In this document: piece after piece, positions 1 to 8,156 of the stretch | Position numbering within the stretch: the first letter of the stretch is position 1 | Layout: each line of letters starts with the position of its first letter | Source of the DNA: Cytobacillus praedii | GTDB lineage: Bacteria > Bacillota > Bacilli > Bacillales > Cytobacillaceae | DNA: 64,000 bases | NCBI RefSeq assembly: GCF_001439605.1 | Contig: NZ_LMBX01000002.1 | Location: forward strand, 226,838 to 290,837 | Direction of reading: 5' to 3' | Notes under the pieces: model-generated | The model's database searches: none | What the model was told of the DNA's origin: nothing | Seen by the model: only the letters and a program-made list of their open reading frames with translations | Translations under genes and position numbers: made by a program

Positions 1-183
1 AGGACCGGTTCTTTCGATAAAGGAAACACGAAGAGCGATAGCGCATTTGTGCTTGACTTATCGTTGGGAAGAAACCTGAAGTTTGATAGTCGATACCGCT
101 TGCGCTACACATTTATCTTCATAAAAAAACATTAATACTTACGTTACAAGCTGAATATGATAATTCTGGGAGGGGATGTCTAG

Positions 184-411
184 GTGAATCTTACTATAAA
201 GTCAACTGAGAATGTGGAGTACATGATTGAAGAGATTAAGAATAAGCTGAAGGTATTAAATTTGGGAGCCATTAAACCATCGCATTTCGATGAAGAAATG
301 TATGAGGAATTAAAAGATATTTACGATCTTGTGATGAAAAAGAACTCCTTTAGTCCTAATGAAATGCAAGCATTAGTAGAGGAACTCGGCAGTCTTAGGA
401 AAAACAAGTAA
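184..411 (+). CDS. DUF1128 family small protein
   Basis: A 75-residue acidic, helix-rich protein. It matches my memory of the DUF1128 family (B. subtilis YfkK-like), whose function is unknown. There is no signal peptide or membrane segment. The start is GTG at 184, chosen because a strong ribosome site (GGGAGGGG, about 170-177) lies just upstream. The gene stands alone and is followed at once by a hairpin terminator. Nothing in the sequence suggests a link to the neighbouring respiratory operon. Confidence 0.8.
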   Translation: MNLTIKSTENVEYMIEEIKNKLKVLNLGAIKPSHFDEEMYEELKDIYDLVMKKNSFSPNEMQALVEELGSLRKNK

Positions 412-441
412 AAATACAGCCTTTTTTAGGCTGTATTTTTA
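411..441. terminator. Bidirectional rho-independent terminator
   Basis: AAAAATACAGCC and GGCTGTATTTTT form a 12-bp stem around a T-rich loop. A and T runs on both sides let it serve both the DUF1128 gene and the convergent torD-like gene. Confidence 0.85.
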
Positions 442-457
442 CTATCATCTTATTTTT

Positions 458-1054
458 TCAAGCAGCATTACCTATTTCCTCTGTCATAATCTGAATATAA
501 AAATTTAGAAATTCTTTAAAAAATGGATGCTTAATCTTTGGCTCTGCATTCTTCTTCAGTACTTGCAGAATCGGGAAAATATAACGGCCAATTATATAAT
601 GATTTAATTCAGTAAGCTTGCTTTTATACTCTTCATCCTTTTCAGCATCAGCTTTTATGCTTTCTTGGATTACAGAACTAAGAAAAGCAGTAATGCATCC
701 AAAATGATCTGGATAAATCTCTTTTTCAAGCGGATATAAGAAACCAATCTTCTCATATAAACCAATCAGACAAAGCAGATCCTTCTTCCGTTCCTCGTGT
801 TCATCATGCCCCTTTTTAATATAAGAGGAAAAGTAAGGCGAGACAAAATAGTCACCTGGAATTAAAAAATGATTCTCATACCATAAACTCACTTCCTCTC
901 TCCTATAATAAGTGTGGAAAGGGAAGTTCTTTATCAATTCTTTATCCATATTTCGAAAAGTTTCTTCATACCGATCCCATTCTCCTAGCCAAACACATGA
1001 CAAAATATTGGTTAAGACAAGTTGACCATATCGTTCCTCTTTCGACATCTCCAT
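458..1054 (-). CDS. TorD/DmsD-like chaperone for the molybdoenzyme
   Basis: About 198 residues, predicted all-helical and cytoplasmic. The NHFLIPGDYFVSPYFSSY segment near residue 60 corresponds to the F-x-x-PG-x-Y-x-x-P signature of TorD-family redox enzyme maturation proteins. These proteins bind the Tat signal and apo-form of a molybdopterin enzyme until the cofactor is loaded. It is the last gene of the operon, a few bases after the catalytic subunit. Several nested starts exist (GTG 1063, ATG 1057, 1054, 1048). I prefer ATG 1054, spaced about 8 bases from AAAGGTG. The family is clear. That its client is the adjacent enzyme is inferred from position. Confidence 0.82.
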   Translation of the reverse strand: MEMSKEERYGQLVLTNILSCVWLGEWDRYEETFRNMDKELIKNFPFHTYYRREEVSLWYENHFLIPGDYFVSPYFSSYIKKGHDEHEERKKDLLCLIGLYEKIGFLYPLEKEIYPDHFGCITAFLSSVIQESIKADAEKDEEYKSKLTELNHYIIGRYIFPILQVLKKNAEPKIKHPFFKEFLNFYIQIMTEEIGNAA

Positions 1055-1066
1055 CATGATCACCTT

Positions 1067-4000
1067 TTATATTAAGACTTTTTCAATATCAACAAAAACA
1101 TCCTGCTGGGCTGGCCCTCCAATTAATAGGTCCGCTAAAAATCCTTCAAAATAACTATCATCCTTATCAGCTAGAGCATTTACAGAGAATCCTTGTCCTC
1201 GTCCTCTTGAATAACCTGATTCTTCATGCATTGGTGTATTCGTATTAAATGGGAGGTGACCATACTTCTCTGCCGGTTTTATTATTTTCCCATCAATTTT
1301 TTCCTCACTTGAACCGTATGCATAGTGACCAAAGCTAAAGTTTGCACCTACAACTCCTGGTTTTATCCCTGGTGTGACGAGTACCCTTGCTTTTTCTTTC
1401 GTACTGTTGGAAATGATATGGACAAAATCAGCCGTTTTAATGCCTTTTTTCTTTGCATCTGTCGGGTTCATCCATAAATAATTCTCGTCTCGAACTTCAC
1501 GAAGCCACGCGTTACTTTCATTTCGATGTGTTCCCATATTCCTTGATTTCCAGTTAATAAACTGAAATGACTTATTGGATTTATATACCTCACCATTATA
1601 TTTCCTAATTTCATCTGAAAAAGCCACTCCCTCAAAAAACTTACCTGTATAGGAGCTTTTAAATCCTGCGGCTTTTTCATCATAGAAATGAACTAGATTC
1701 GCCCATTGGTATTTAATATGCGGTCCAATATGTTCATCTCCCTGAGCCTCGTATCTTCCACCACGATTTAGGACATATACAACCTTTTTCCATTCATCTG
1801 GTTTAACAGAACTTTTCAGCCTATTTATATCAAAATATTTCCCCAGTGCGAGTTTCCTAGCTTTCTCGAAAATCACCATTTCTTGTTGACTTGCATCCTT
1901 TACTGCCTGCTTTCCATCGAAGGCAATATTCGCAACCATTTTTAAATAATAATCTTCAGGACTATTAATTGGAGATCCATCAGCAAGCGCGTTATCCCCA
2001 ACACCTGGCAATCCCATTTCTTTCAAGAGATCGATATATACTTGTTCTGTCTGTCTTGCATTTGGTACAACTCTAGTTACCGGCTGAATAACACTTGCAA
2101 ATTTATATTTCAATATAGGGAAAATTGCCTCTGTATTCCAGCTCTCTAAGTAGGATAAATCAGGCAAAATAAAATCAGCATATTTTGTTGATTCACCAAT
2201 TACAATATCAGAGGATACAACAAGTTCGACTACTTTTGTATCTTTTAAGAATTTCTCCTGCATATCTGACCTTGGGCCAGACATAATTGGAGATGTCCGG
2301 TTCATGATAAGCGCTTTAATCTTATACGGATAACCCTCTGCAGCACTCGGGAGAACATCTTGAATAAGTTTGTTCCCTAGAGGATACCAAGGTCTTTTAG
2401 CTGGATAGCCATCTTTTTCGAATAATGTTGTTTTTTCATACGGTGTTTTATGACGAGTAACTGGTATTCCCCAAGAAATGTTTGGATTTGGTACAGAAGC
2501 TAAATCATATCGTCCTTCAGTTGTTTTATATTTTGCACCTAATGCAGTGTCGCCTCCTACCCAATCATGATTGCCTACTAAATGGTTGAGCATATTTATC
2601 GCACGGCTGCTGTAATATCCATTCGTATGCATGGCTGGTCCACGATAGGAGTGAATCCCCACTTTCTTGCCATGTGAAGTAAACTCTTTCGCTATTTGGG
2701 TAATCACATCTACAGATACATCACACTGAGCCGAATATTCCTCTAATGTTTTTTCAAACGCCTTCTCCTTGAAAATGGTAAAAGTAGATTTCACCTTCAT
2801 TCCATTGATTGTTGTATTTACCTCTAGATCACCATCTGTCCCCTTTGTATGCGGAACAGGATTTCCTTTCTCAAGAACAACAAATTCGTCTTCACCTAAT
2901 CCTAAATCCTTCGCTCTTAAAAACGGTCTTTTCGGATCTCCAACATTAACAAGATAAGACGCATCACTCCATGTTGGTTCATTATCTAAATGTGCAGCTC
3001 CTTCATTCGGGTTTCGCAAGTATATTTCATCATAACGTTTATTCTCAATAATCCATCTGCACATGGCCATTGCAAGTGCACCATCGCCACCTGGTTTTAC
3101 CGGAACCCATACATCTGCTTTTTCAGCTGTCTTACTATAGCGGGGATCAATAACAACCATTTTCATCCCACGTTCTATTGCATTTGTAATTTGTGGTGCA
3201 AATGTAGTAGGACCACGGTTTGCTGTCATAGGATTTGTACCCCATACTAATACATATTCTACTTTCTCATAGTCTGGGATCATCCGTTTTTTCTGTTTTG
3301 TTGCATCGAAAGAACGAACGTTGCCCATCACACTCGTGATTCCGCAATACCCACCATGGTCATAGTAATTAGCTGTACCTAAGCTTTTCGTTGCTAAACG
3401 TTCAATGAAATCCCTTCGATGCCCAGCCATAATTGCAATTTGATTCGATTTTGGTCCTAAATCAGGATGATTTGTATCGATTAATATATCTTGATATTTT
3501 TTATCAAAAGCTGATTTTTCCATTTCCCCTGTTTTCACTTTATCCCAGTCAGCCATGACTTTTTCTTCTGGAGCAAATGCCCATAACTCTTTCAAGGATG
3601 GAGTTTTTAATTCCTTGCTTCCTTCTAGAATTTCTTTATAGGCTTCTTCCCAAGTTAGTGTTTTCCATATTCCGCTTCCTCGTTCACCCACTCTTTTTAA
3701 TGGATGCTGTACACGAAATGTATCATATGCAGTTTGTATTCCAGCTTGTCCTTTTAAGCAAGTACGTCCCCCACGGAATCCTCTGCCACTTCTAGCTACA
3801 TCTCCAGTTCCTTTTACCGCTTGTTCAAGTGGAGTATCATAGTTTATATGACCGTAAGGGACCATGTTTATCGGGCTATATTGATTTCCAGCAATTTTTC
3901 TAATAATCGATGTGTATGCTCCTCCAGCACTTCCAGCAACAATATAAGCTTTAATCGTACAAGTGGAATTGCATTGCTGACACGATGTAAAAATGACATT

Positions 4001-4171
4001 TTCAGCTGTATAATCTTGATAATCAAGACCAACACCATGTTCTTCATCTACCCATACTCCGTTAATGACCTGTTTTACTGGGCCAATAAATGCAGGACCT
4101 ATTATTGCAACCGCACCAATTGATCCTAGTGCTTTTAGAAAACCTCTTCGATTCATTTTTTCCTTACTCAT
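1067..4171 (-). CDS. Tat-exported molybdopterin oxidoreductase catalytic subunit (SrdA/TtrA-like)
   Basis: 1034 residues. Twin arginines R8-R9 followed by GFLKALG and a hydrophobic stretch form a Tat signal. C64, C67, C71 and C138 fit the N-terminal 4Fe-4S site of the DMSO-reductase superfamily. The GGYCG motif puts C276 where TtrA, ArrA and PsrA place the cysteine that binds molybdenum. Length, and the absence of a Ser or Sec ligand, fit the tetrathionate/selenate/arsenate/polysulfide branch. The gene follows the NrfD subunit with an 8-base overlap. Gene order B-C-A is that of the selenate reductase SrdBCA described in a Bacillus. Substrate cannot be decided from sequence: selenate, tetrathionate, thiosulfate or arsenate are all possible. 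Confidence 0.88.
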   Translation of the reverse strand: MSKEKMNRRGFLKALGSIGAVAIIGPAFIGPVKQVINGVWVDEEHGVGLDYQDYTAENVIFTSCQQCNSTCTIKAYIVAGSAGGAYTSIIRKIAGNQYSPINMVPYGHINYDTPLEQAVKGTGDVARSGRGFRGGRTCLKGQAGIQTAYDTFRVQHPLKRVGERGSGIWKTLTWEEAYKEILEGSKELKTPSLKELWAFAPEEKVMADWDKVKTGEMEKSAFDKKYQDILIDTNHPDLGPKSNQIAIMAGHRRDFIERLATKSLGTANYYDHGGYCGITSVMGNVRSFDATKQKKRMIPDYEKVEYVLVWGTNPMTANRGPTTFAPQITNAIERGMKMVVIDPRYSKTAEKADVWVPVKPGGDGALAMAMCRWIIENKRYDEIYLRNPNEGAAHLDNEPTWSDASYLVNVGDPKRPFLRAKDLGLGEDEFVVLEKGNPVPHTKGTDGDLEVNTTINGMKVKSTFTIFKEKAFEKTLEEYSAQCDVSVDVITQIAKEFTSHGKKVGIHSYRGPAMHTNGYYSSRAINMLNHLVGNHDWVGGDTALGAKYKTTEGRYDLASVPNPNISWGIPVTRHKTPYEKTTLFEKDGYPAKRPWYPLGNKLIQDVLPSAAEGYPYKIKALIMNRTSPIMSGPRSDMQEKFLKDTKVVELVVSSDIVIGESTKYADFILPDLSYLESWNTEAIFPILKYKFASVIQPVTRVVPNARQTEQVYIDLLKEMGLPGVGDNALADGSPINSPEDYYLKMVANIAFDGKQAVKDASQQEMVIFEKARKLALGKYFDINRLKSSVKPDEWKKVVYVLNRGGRYEAQGDEHIGPHIKYQWANLVHFYDEKAAGFKSSYTGKFFEGVAFSDEIRKYNGEVYKSNKSFQFINWKSRNMGTHRNESNAWLREVRDENYLWMNPTDAKKKGIKTADFVHIISNSTKEKARVLVTPGIKPGVVGANFSFGHYAYGSSEEKIDGKIIKPAEKYGHLPFNTNTPMHEESGYSRGRGQGFSVNALADKDDSYFEGFLADLLIGGPAQQDVFVDIEKVLI

Positions 4172-5453
4172 GTTTACTCACTCCCTTTTCGTGAGAGTCT
4201 AGTTCATCTATTGGAAATAGTTTCTCACCAATTGTATAAAGAATGAGACACATGGCAATGACTCCAAAAGATGTTAACCACTCAGAAAGATTCATATAAT
4301 AATTTCCATAAGGCATTCCATCGATTTTTGGCATTATTAACGTTGGTATTACCATATTGAAACGTACCCCAACTACACCAATTAGTACCATAACAGAAGC
4401 ACCTAGAATCCAATTAATTGATTCTCGTGTTTTTTTGATTACTAATAGGATAAGCGGGAACAACAAGGCAAATCCCATTTGAAAGATCCAGAAAGACCAT
4501 GAATAAGGACTGCCCATTATTAATTGAAGCGTTCCAATTTCTTCATGCTCTAACCCATAGAATCCAACTAAAAATTCATACCAGACCATGATAATTTCAA
4601 TTCCGATAAATAGGGCGAGCATACTTCCCAAGGAACGAATCATTGAATGATCTGCCTGTTGTTTTTTCACTTTACATTTAATCACATAGATTGCAATGGA
4701 TAATGCTGTGCCAGATACTAACGCAGATATAATAAAAATTAATGGGAACAGTGCAGAATTTAAATAAGGCTGTGCTTTTAGAACTGCAAAGATGGAACCT
4801 GTTCCACCATGAACCCCAAAAATCGCAAGCGGGATTCCAATAATACCCATTATTTTCAAGCGCTTTTTATCCTTTCCTTTATCAATATCCGTATATTCCT
4901 GTTTATTGAAAATGAGGAATCTTGATAGTTTCCCTTTGAAATTTTTGCTTTTTGCTACTTTTACAAGATCATTTCTCATAGAAAAATACAATTCAACTAC
5001 TAATAGAATTAGGTAGACGATATAGAAATGAATTTCCCATGACATGGTACTCGTTACATTCCAATAGATTACAGCATTCATGACGTGATCTGGACGACCA
5101 ATATCCAAAAAAACAAATAGAATACCAGTAATCATACAAACAATCGCAGAAAGTAATGCAGCTCTACCGATTTTTTCAAATTTTTCCATACCAAATCCAT
5201 AAACTAATGTAGATAATAAGAATGAACCAGCACTTAAACCAATAAAATAAATATAAAAAGCAATCCAACCGCCCCATGGTACAATATTAGATAGATAAGT
5301 AGACTCCATTCCTTGCATAAAATAGCCGGTAATTATTGAATACACCCCTATACCAAATACAATGAATAAGGAAATCCAGTATATTTTTTCAAGTTTCCTT
5401 TTCTTATGTTCAGGGGTGAGCATATTGTTAGCTAAGTTTGCCTTCGTACTCAT
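4164..5453 (-). CDS. NrfD/PsrC-type membrane anchor subunit
   Basis: About 429 residues with roughly nine or ten hydrophobic spans and the long charged loop near residues 165-200 seen in NrfD-family proteins. Such subunits take electrons from menaquinol and pass them to the FeS subunit, anchoring the complex in the membrane. ATG 5453 is chosen because AAAGGAGGAGTG lies 9 bases upstream. The GTG three codons earlier would overlap the ribosome site. It lies between the FeS and catalytic genes and overlaps the latter, implying translational coupling. Confidence 0.87.
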   Translation of the reverse strand: MSTKANLANNMLTPEHKKRKLEKIYWISLFIVFGIGVYSIITGYFMQGMESTYLSNIVPWGGWIAFYIYFIGLSAGSFLLSTLVYGFGMEKFEKIGRAALLSAIVCMITGILFVFLDIGRPDHVMNAVIYWNVTSTMSWEIHFYIVYLILLVVELYFSMRNDLVKVAKSKNFKGKLSRFLIFNKQEYTDIDKGKDKKRLKIMGIIGIPLAIFGVHGGTGSIFAVLKAQPYLNSALFPLIFIISALVSGTALSIAIYVIKCKVKKQQADHSMIRSLGSMLALFIGIEIIMVWYEFLVGFYGLEHEEIGTLQLIMGSPYSWSFWIFQMGFALLFPLILLVIKKTRESINWILGASVMVLIGVVGVRFNMVIPTLIMPKIDGMPYGNYYMNLSEWLTSFGVIAMCLILYTIGEKLFPIDELDSHEKGVSKHE

Positions 5454-5492
5454 AAAATTCACTCCTCCTTTTGGTACTCAAATAATGCTCCG

Positions 5493-6401
5493 TTATCTTA
5501 AATACACAACTCTTGGCTTTGTACCTAACTCTTCTTTTAACCGAAATGCTCTAGGACTTGCGGCAAGCTTTGAAACTACACTATTCGGATCACTCATATC
5601 TCCAAAATATCGGGCATCTCCAATGCAAGTTTCCACACATGCAGGCTCTTCACCACGCTGGAGGCGATGATAACAAAAACTGCATTTCCTTACCGTTTCT
5701 TCAGGAACAGCTCCTTTTTTGCGTTTTCCCCGCTCAATTCCATATTCAGGACTTGTTACGTCATTATATCCGACCATTTCTTGTTCATAACTATTTCCGA
5801 AATCATAAGATCTTGATCCATATGGACAAGCTACCATGCAGTACCTACAGCCGATACAGCGATCATTATCAATGATGACGATTCCATTTTCCATTTTATA
5901 TGTCGCTCTTGTTGGACATACTTGAACACATGGAGGATTGTCGCATTGCATACAAGGCTTCGGTAGATTAGTGATTGAAAAGTTCGGATAATCACCCTTA
6001 ATCGTTTCTAGGACAACATTATAAGACATACCCGGCGGTGTTCTATTTTCCGCTTTGCAGGAAACGGTACATGTATCACAGCCCACGCATTTTTTTAAAT
6101 CTATAACCATCCCCCATTTGGGACCAGTTCCTGCTGAGGTTGAAGAGTTCCGACCAGGTTCAGTAGGTCCACTAGCATACTGATCACCAAATTCTTTTAT
6201 GAGCGAAGCAGAATACACCCTATGAAAATCCTCAATCTTTAATTTCCCATTAATCACCTTTCTAGCATCTCTTGCCATATTCTTCCCTAATTCTGAATCA
6301 TATGGGCTTGTAGCCAGTACTTTATCTGAATTAGGAACAAATTGATCTGCTAGCTTTGAATAATCTTCAGGTTGTAAATAACTTTTCGAATGAATGGCCA
6401 T
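5493..6401 (-). CDS. 4Fe-4S ferredoxin-type electron transfer subunit
   Basis: 302 residues. The sequence has four cysteine-rich blocks typical of DmsB/PsrB/TtrB proteins: CVGCDTC...C, CMQCDNPPCVQVCP, CIGCRYCMVACP and a C-terminal CSFCYHRL...C...C. Together they should bind four 4Fe-4S clusters and wire the NrfD subunit to the molybdoenzyme. There is no Tat motif of its own, so it would be carried out with its partner. The start at ATG 6401 follows AAAGGAG by about 8 bases. The longer reading frame up to 6464 overlaps tatA and lacks a good site. It is the first enzyme gene after tatA. Confidence 0.88.
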   Translation of the reverse strand: MAIHSKSYLQPEDYSKLADQFVPNSDKVLATSPYDSELGKNMARDARKVINGKLKIEDFHRVYSASLIKEFGDQYASGPTEPGRNSSTSAGTGPKWGMVIDLKKCVGCDTCTVSCKAENRTPPGMSYNVVLETIKGDYPNFSITNLPKPCMQCDNPPCVQVCPTRATYKMENGIVIIDNDRCIGCRYCMVACPYGSRSYDFGNSYEQEMVGYNDVTSPEYGIERGKRKKGAVPEETVRKCSFCYHRLQRGEEPACVETCIGDARYFGDMSDPNSVVSKLAASPRAFRLKEELGTKPRVVYLR

Positions 6402-6417
6402 ATTAATAAACTCCTTT

Positions 6418-6624
6418 CTATTTTGATGCTGTATCTTTTCCTTCTTCCATATCCTTCTGTACATCCTCAGTCATGTCACTTGTCAGTTCACGAGCTGACT
6501 TTTTAAATTCCCTTAATGTTTGTCCAACAGCCCTTCCAATTTCAGGAAGTTTTTTTGGACCAAAAATAATCAGGGCTAAAACTAAAATTAGAATTAATCC
6601 TGGAATACCAATGTTTGACAACAT
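6418..6624 (-). CDS. tatA: Sec-independent translocase subunit TatA
   Basis: 68 residues: one N-terminal transmembrane helix ([19 protein letters not shown]), the [11 protein letters not shown] hinge and an amphipathic helix, followed by a charged tail. This is the TatA/E architecture. ATG 6624 is chosen because AAAGGATGTGA lies just upstream. The open frame continues to 6672, but that part contains the sigma-54 promoter. It is the first gene of the molybdoenzyme operon. No tatC is in the window, so this TatA must pair with a TatC encoded elsewhere. Co-transcription with a Tat substrate recalls phoD-tatAd-tatCd of B. subtilis. Confidence 0.9.
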   Translation of the reverse strand: MLSNIGIPGLILILVLALIIFGPKKLPEIGRAVGQTLREFKKSARELTSDMTEDVQKDMEEGKDTASK

Positions 6625-6660
6625 CTCTTCACATCCTTTATTTATGTTCATAATTACTCT

Positions 6661-6676
6661 TGCAACTATCATGCCA
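6661..6676 (-). promoter_or_regulatory. Sigma-54 (SigL) promoter of the tatA operon
   Basis: On the minus strand the bases read TGGCATGATAGTTGCA. This matches the sigma-54 consensus TGGCAC-N5-TTGCA at 10 of 11 positions with exact 5-base spacing. The -12 GC is at about 6662-6663, so transcription would begin near 6650, leaving a leader of about 27 bases before tatA. The gene upstream encodes an NtrC-type sigma-54 activator, which supports the call. Confidence 0.85.
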
Positions 6677-6721
6677 AAACGAATATTTTTTATAAAATAT
6701 GCGCAAACCCTATTCTCTAAA

Positions 6722-6766
6722 TAAAAAAAGACGGACAGAAAGAAGTATTCTTTCTATCCGCCGTAT
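6722..6766 (-). terminator. Terminator after the response-regulator gene
   Basis: An ACGG(A)CAGAAAGAA arm pairs with TTCTTTCT(AT)CCGCCGT. On the minus strand the stem is followed by a run of seven T residues (plus-strand A run at 6723-6729). It separates the sensor operon from the sigma-54-driven operon. Confidence 0.7.
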
Positions 6767-6772
6767 AAAAAT

Positions 6773-6818
6773 TGACTTTTTGTCACGCTTTGACTAATTG
6801 CTATATGCCATTTTGTCA
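6773..6818. promoter_or_regulatory. Candidate upstream activator sites for the NtrC-type regulator
   Basis: TGAC-TTTTT-GTCA forms a perfect inverted repeat at 6773-6785. The sequence TTTTGTCA recurs 33 bases further on at 6811-6818, about three helical turns away. Both lie 100-150 bases upstream of the sigma-54 promoter, the usual enhancer distance. The assignment is inference from position and symmetry. Confidence 0.4.
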
Positions 6819-6821
6819 GTG

Positions 6822-8156
6822 TTATTCCTCAACTAATTTATATTGATCAATTTTTCGATATAAGTTTCTTACACTGATTTCCAAAACTTCAGCTGCCTTC
6901 GTTTTGTTCCATTTTACATTGTTTAAGACTCCTTCAATATGTATCTTTTCCAATTCCTCTAAGGAGCATAATGATTGCAGCTTTTCTATTTGCGCAAATT
7001 TCCGGGTCGGCAAAAGTAAATCTGCAGGTTCAATTTGTTCGGATCGAGATAATAGATTTCCTCTTTCAATAATATGTTGGAGTTCCCTGACATTTCCCTG
7101 AAAATCATAATTCTGTAATTCAAAAAGTGCCTCTGGAGAAAGTCTTTTCCCTTGGATTTTCCCTTTAGTAATAAAATAATTGATTAAGAGCGGAATATCT
7201 TCTTTTCTATCCCTTAGAGGAGGAATTGTTAATTTAACAACATTTAATCGATAATATAAATCCTCACGAAAATGACCTTCAGCCACTTCATCCTCCATGT
7301 TTCTATTTGTTGCAGCTACTACCCGAACCATCACTTTTCTTTCCCTTATATCACCAACACGCCTAAATTCACCTGATTCGAGAAATCTAAGTAGTTTCAC
7401 TTGGAGCAATATTGGCATTTCACCCAATTCATCCAAAAATAAAGTTCCTCCATCTGCCGCTTCAACTAGTCCCTTTTTATCATAATTCGCCCCAGTAAAA
7501 GCACCTTTCACATGTCCAAACAATTCACTTTCTAATAGTTGTTCAGGTATTGCAGCTGAATTTACAGCAACAAACGGTTCATCCGCACGACAGCTCCAAT
7601 AATGAAGAGCTTTTGCAAACAGTTCTTTCCCTGTTCCACTCTCACCTTCAATAAGAACTGGTACATTACTATCAGCAATCCTGCGAGTAAGCTCAAGAAC
7701 TTCAGTAAATATCGGACTTTCCCCTATAATTTGAAACTCATTATGCTGCTTAATAATTTCTTTCATACTATCATTCTTATGTTTCAATTTCCTGCTTTCT
7801 TCCGCCTTCTGAATGGTGATTTCAAGTTCTGAGAGATTGTACGGTTTGGTCAAATAATCAAATGCACCAACCTTCATTGCTTCTATCGCTGTTTCAATCG
7901 TTCCATGGCCTGTTAACATTAATATTTCAGTCTCAGGCTGAATGATTTTTGTTTTCTTTAGAAGTTCAATTCCATCCATTTTCGGTAAACGAATATCGTA
8001 AATCGCTATATCAAACATGTGCTTCTTCAATAATAGGAGAGCATCTTCTGCAGTTTCTGCACACTTCACTTCATAACCTTTTCGAATAAGCCTTTTTACT
8101 AGAAGTTCCAGTAAGTCTTTCTCATCGTCAACAATTAATAATCGAGCTGAATTCAT
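6822..8156 (-). CDS. NtrC-family sigma-54-dependent response regulator
   Basis: 444 residues in three parts. A receiver domain carries the phospho-acceptor D54 in YDIRLPKMDG. An AAA+ domain has Walker A GESGTGKE at 171-178, the sigma-54 contact loop GAFTGA at 218-223 and Walker B GGTLFLDE near 236. A Fis-type helix-turn-helix ends the protein (WNKTKAAEVLEISVRNLYRK). All catalytic elements are intact. The start overlaps the kinase stop by 4 bases (ATGA), so the two are co-translated. It should activate the promoter at 6661-6676 when phosphorylated. Confidence 0.93.
   Translation of the reverse strand: MNSARLLIVDDEKDLLELLVKRLIRKGYEVKCAETAEDALLLLKKHMFDIAIYDIRLPKMDGIELLKKTKIIQPETEILMLTGHGTIETAIEAMKVGAFDYLTKPYNLSELEITIQKAEESRKLKHKNDSMKEIIKQHNEFQIIGESPIFTEVLELTRRIADSNVPVLIEGESGTGKELFAKALHYWSCRADEPFVAVNSAAIPEQLLESELFGHVKGAFTGANYDKKGLVEAADGGTLFLDELGEMPILLQVKLLRFLESGEFRRVGDIRERKVMVRVVAATNRNMEDEVAEGHFREDLYYRLNVVKLTIPPLRDRKEDIPLLINYFITKGKIQGKRLSPEALFELQNYDFQGNVRELQHIIERGNLLSRSEQIEPADLLLPTRKFAQIEKLQSLCSLEELEKIHIEGVLNNVKWNKTKAAEVLEISVRNLYRKIDQYKLVEE

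Noticed and set aside
1..183. Coding or RNA content at the left edge
   Set aside because: No convincing frame or structure. Only the ribosome site for the first gene is clear.
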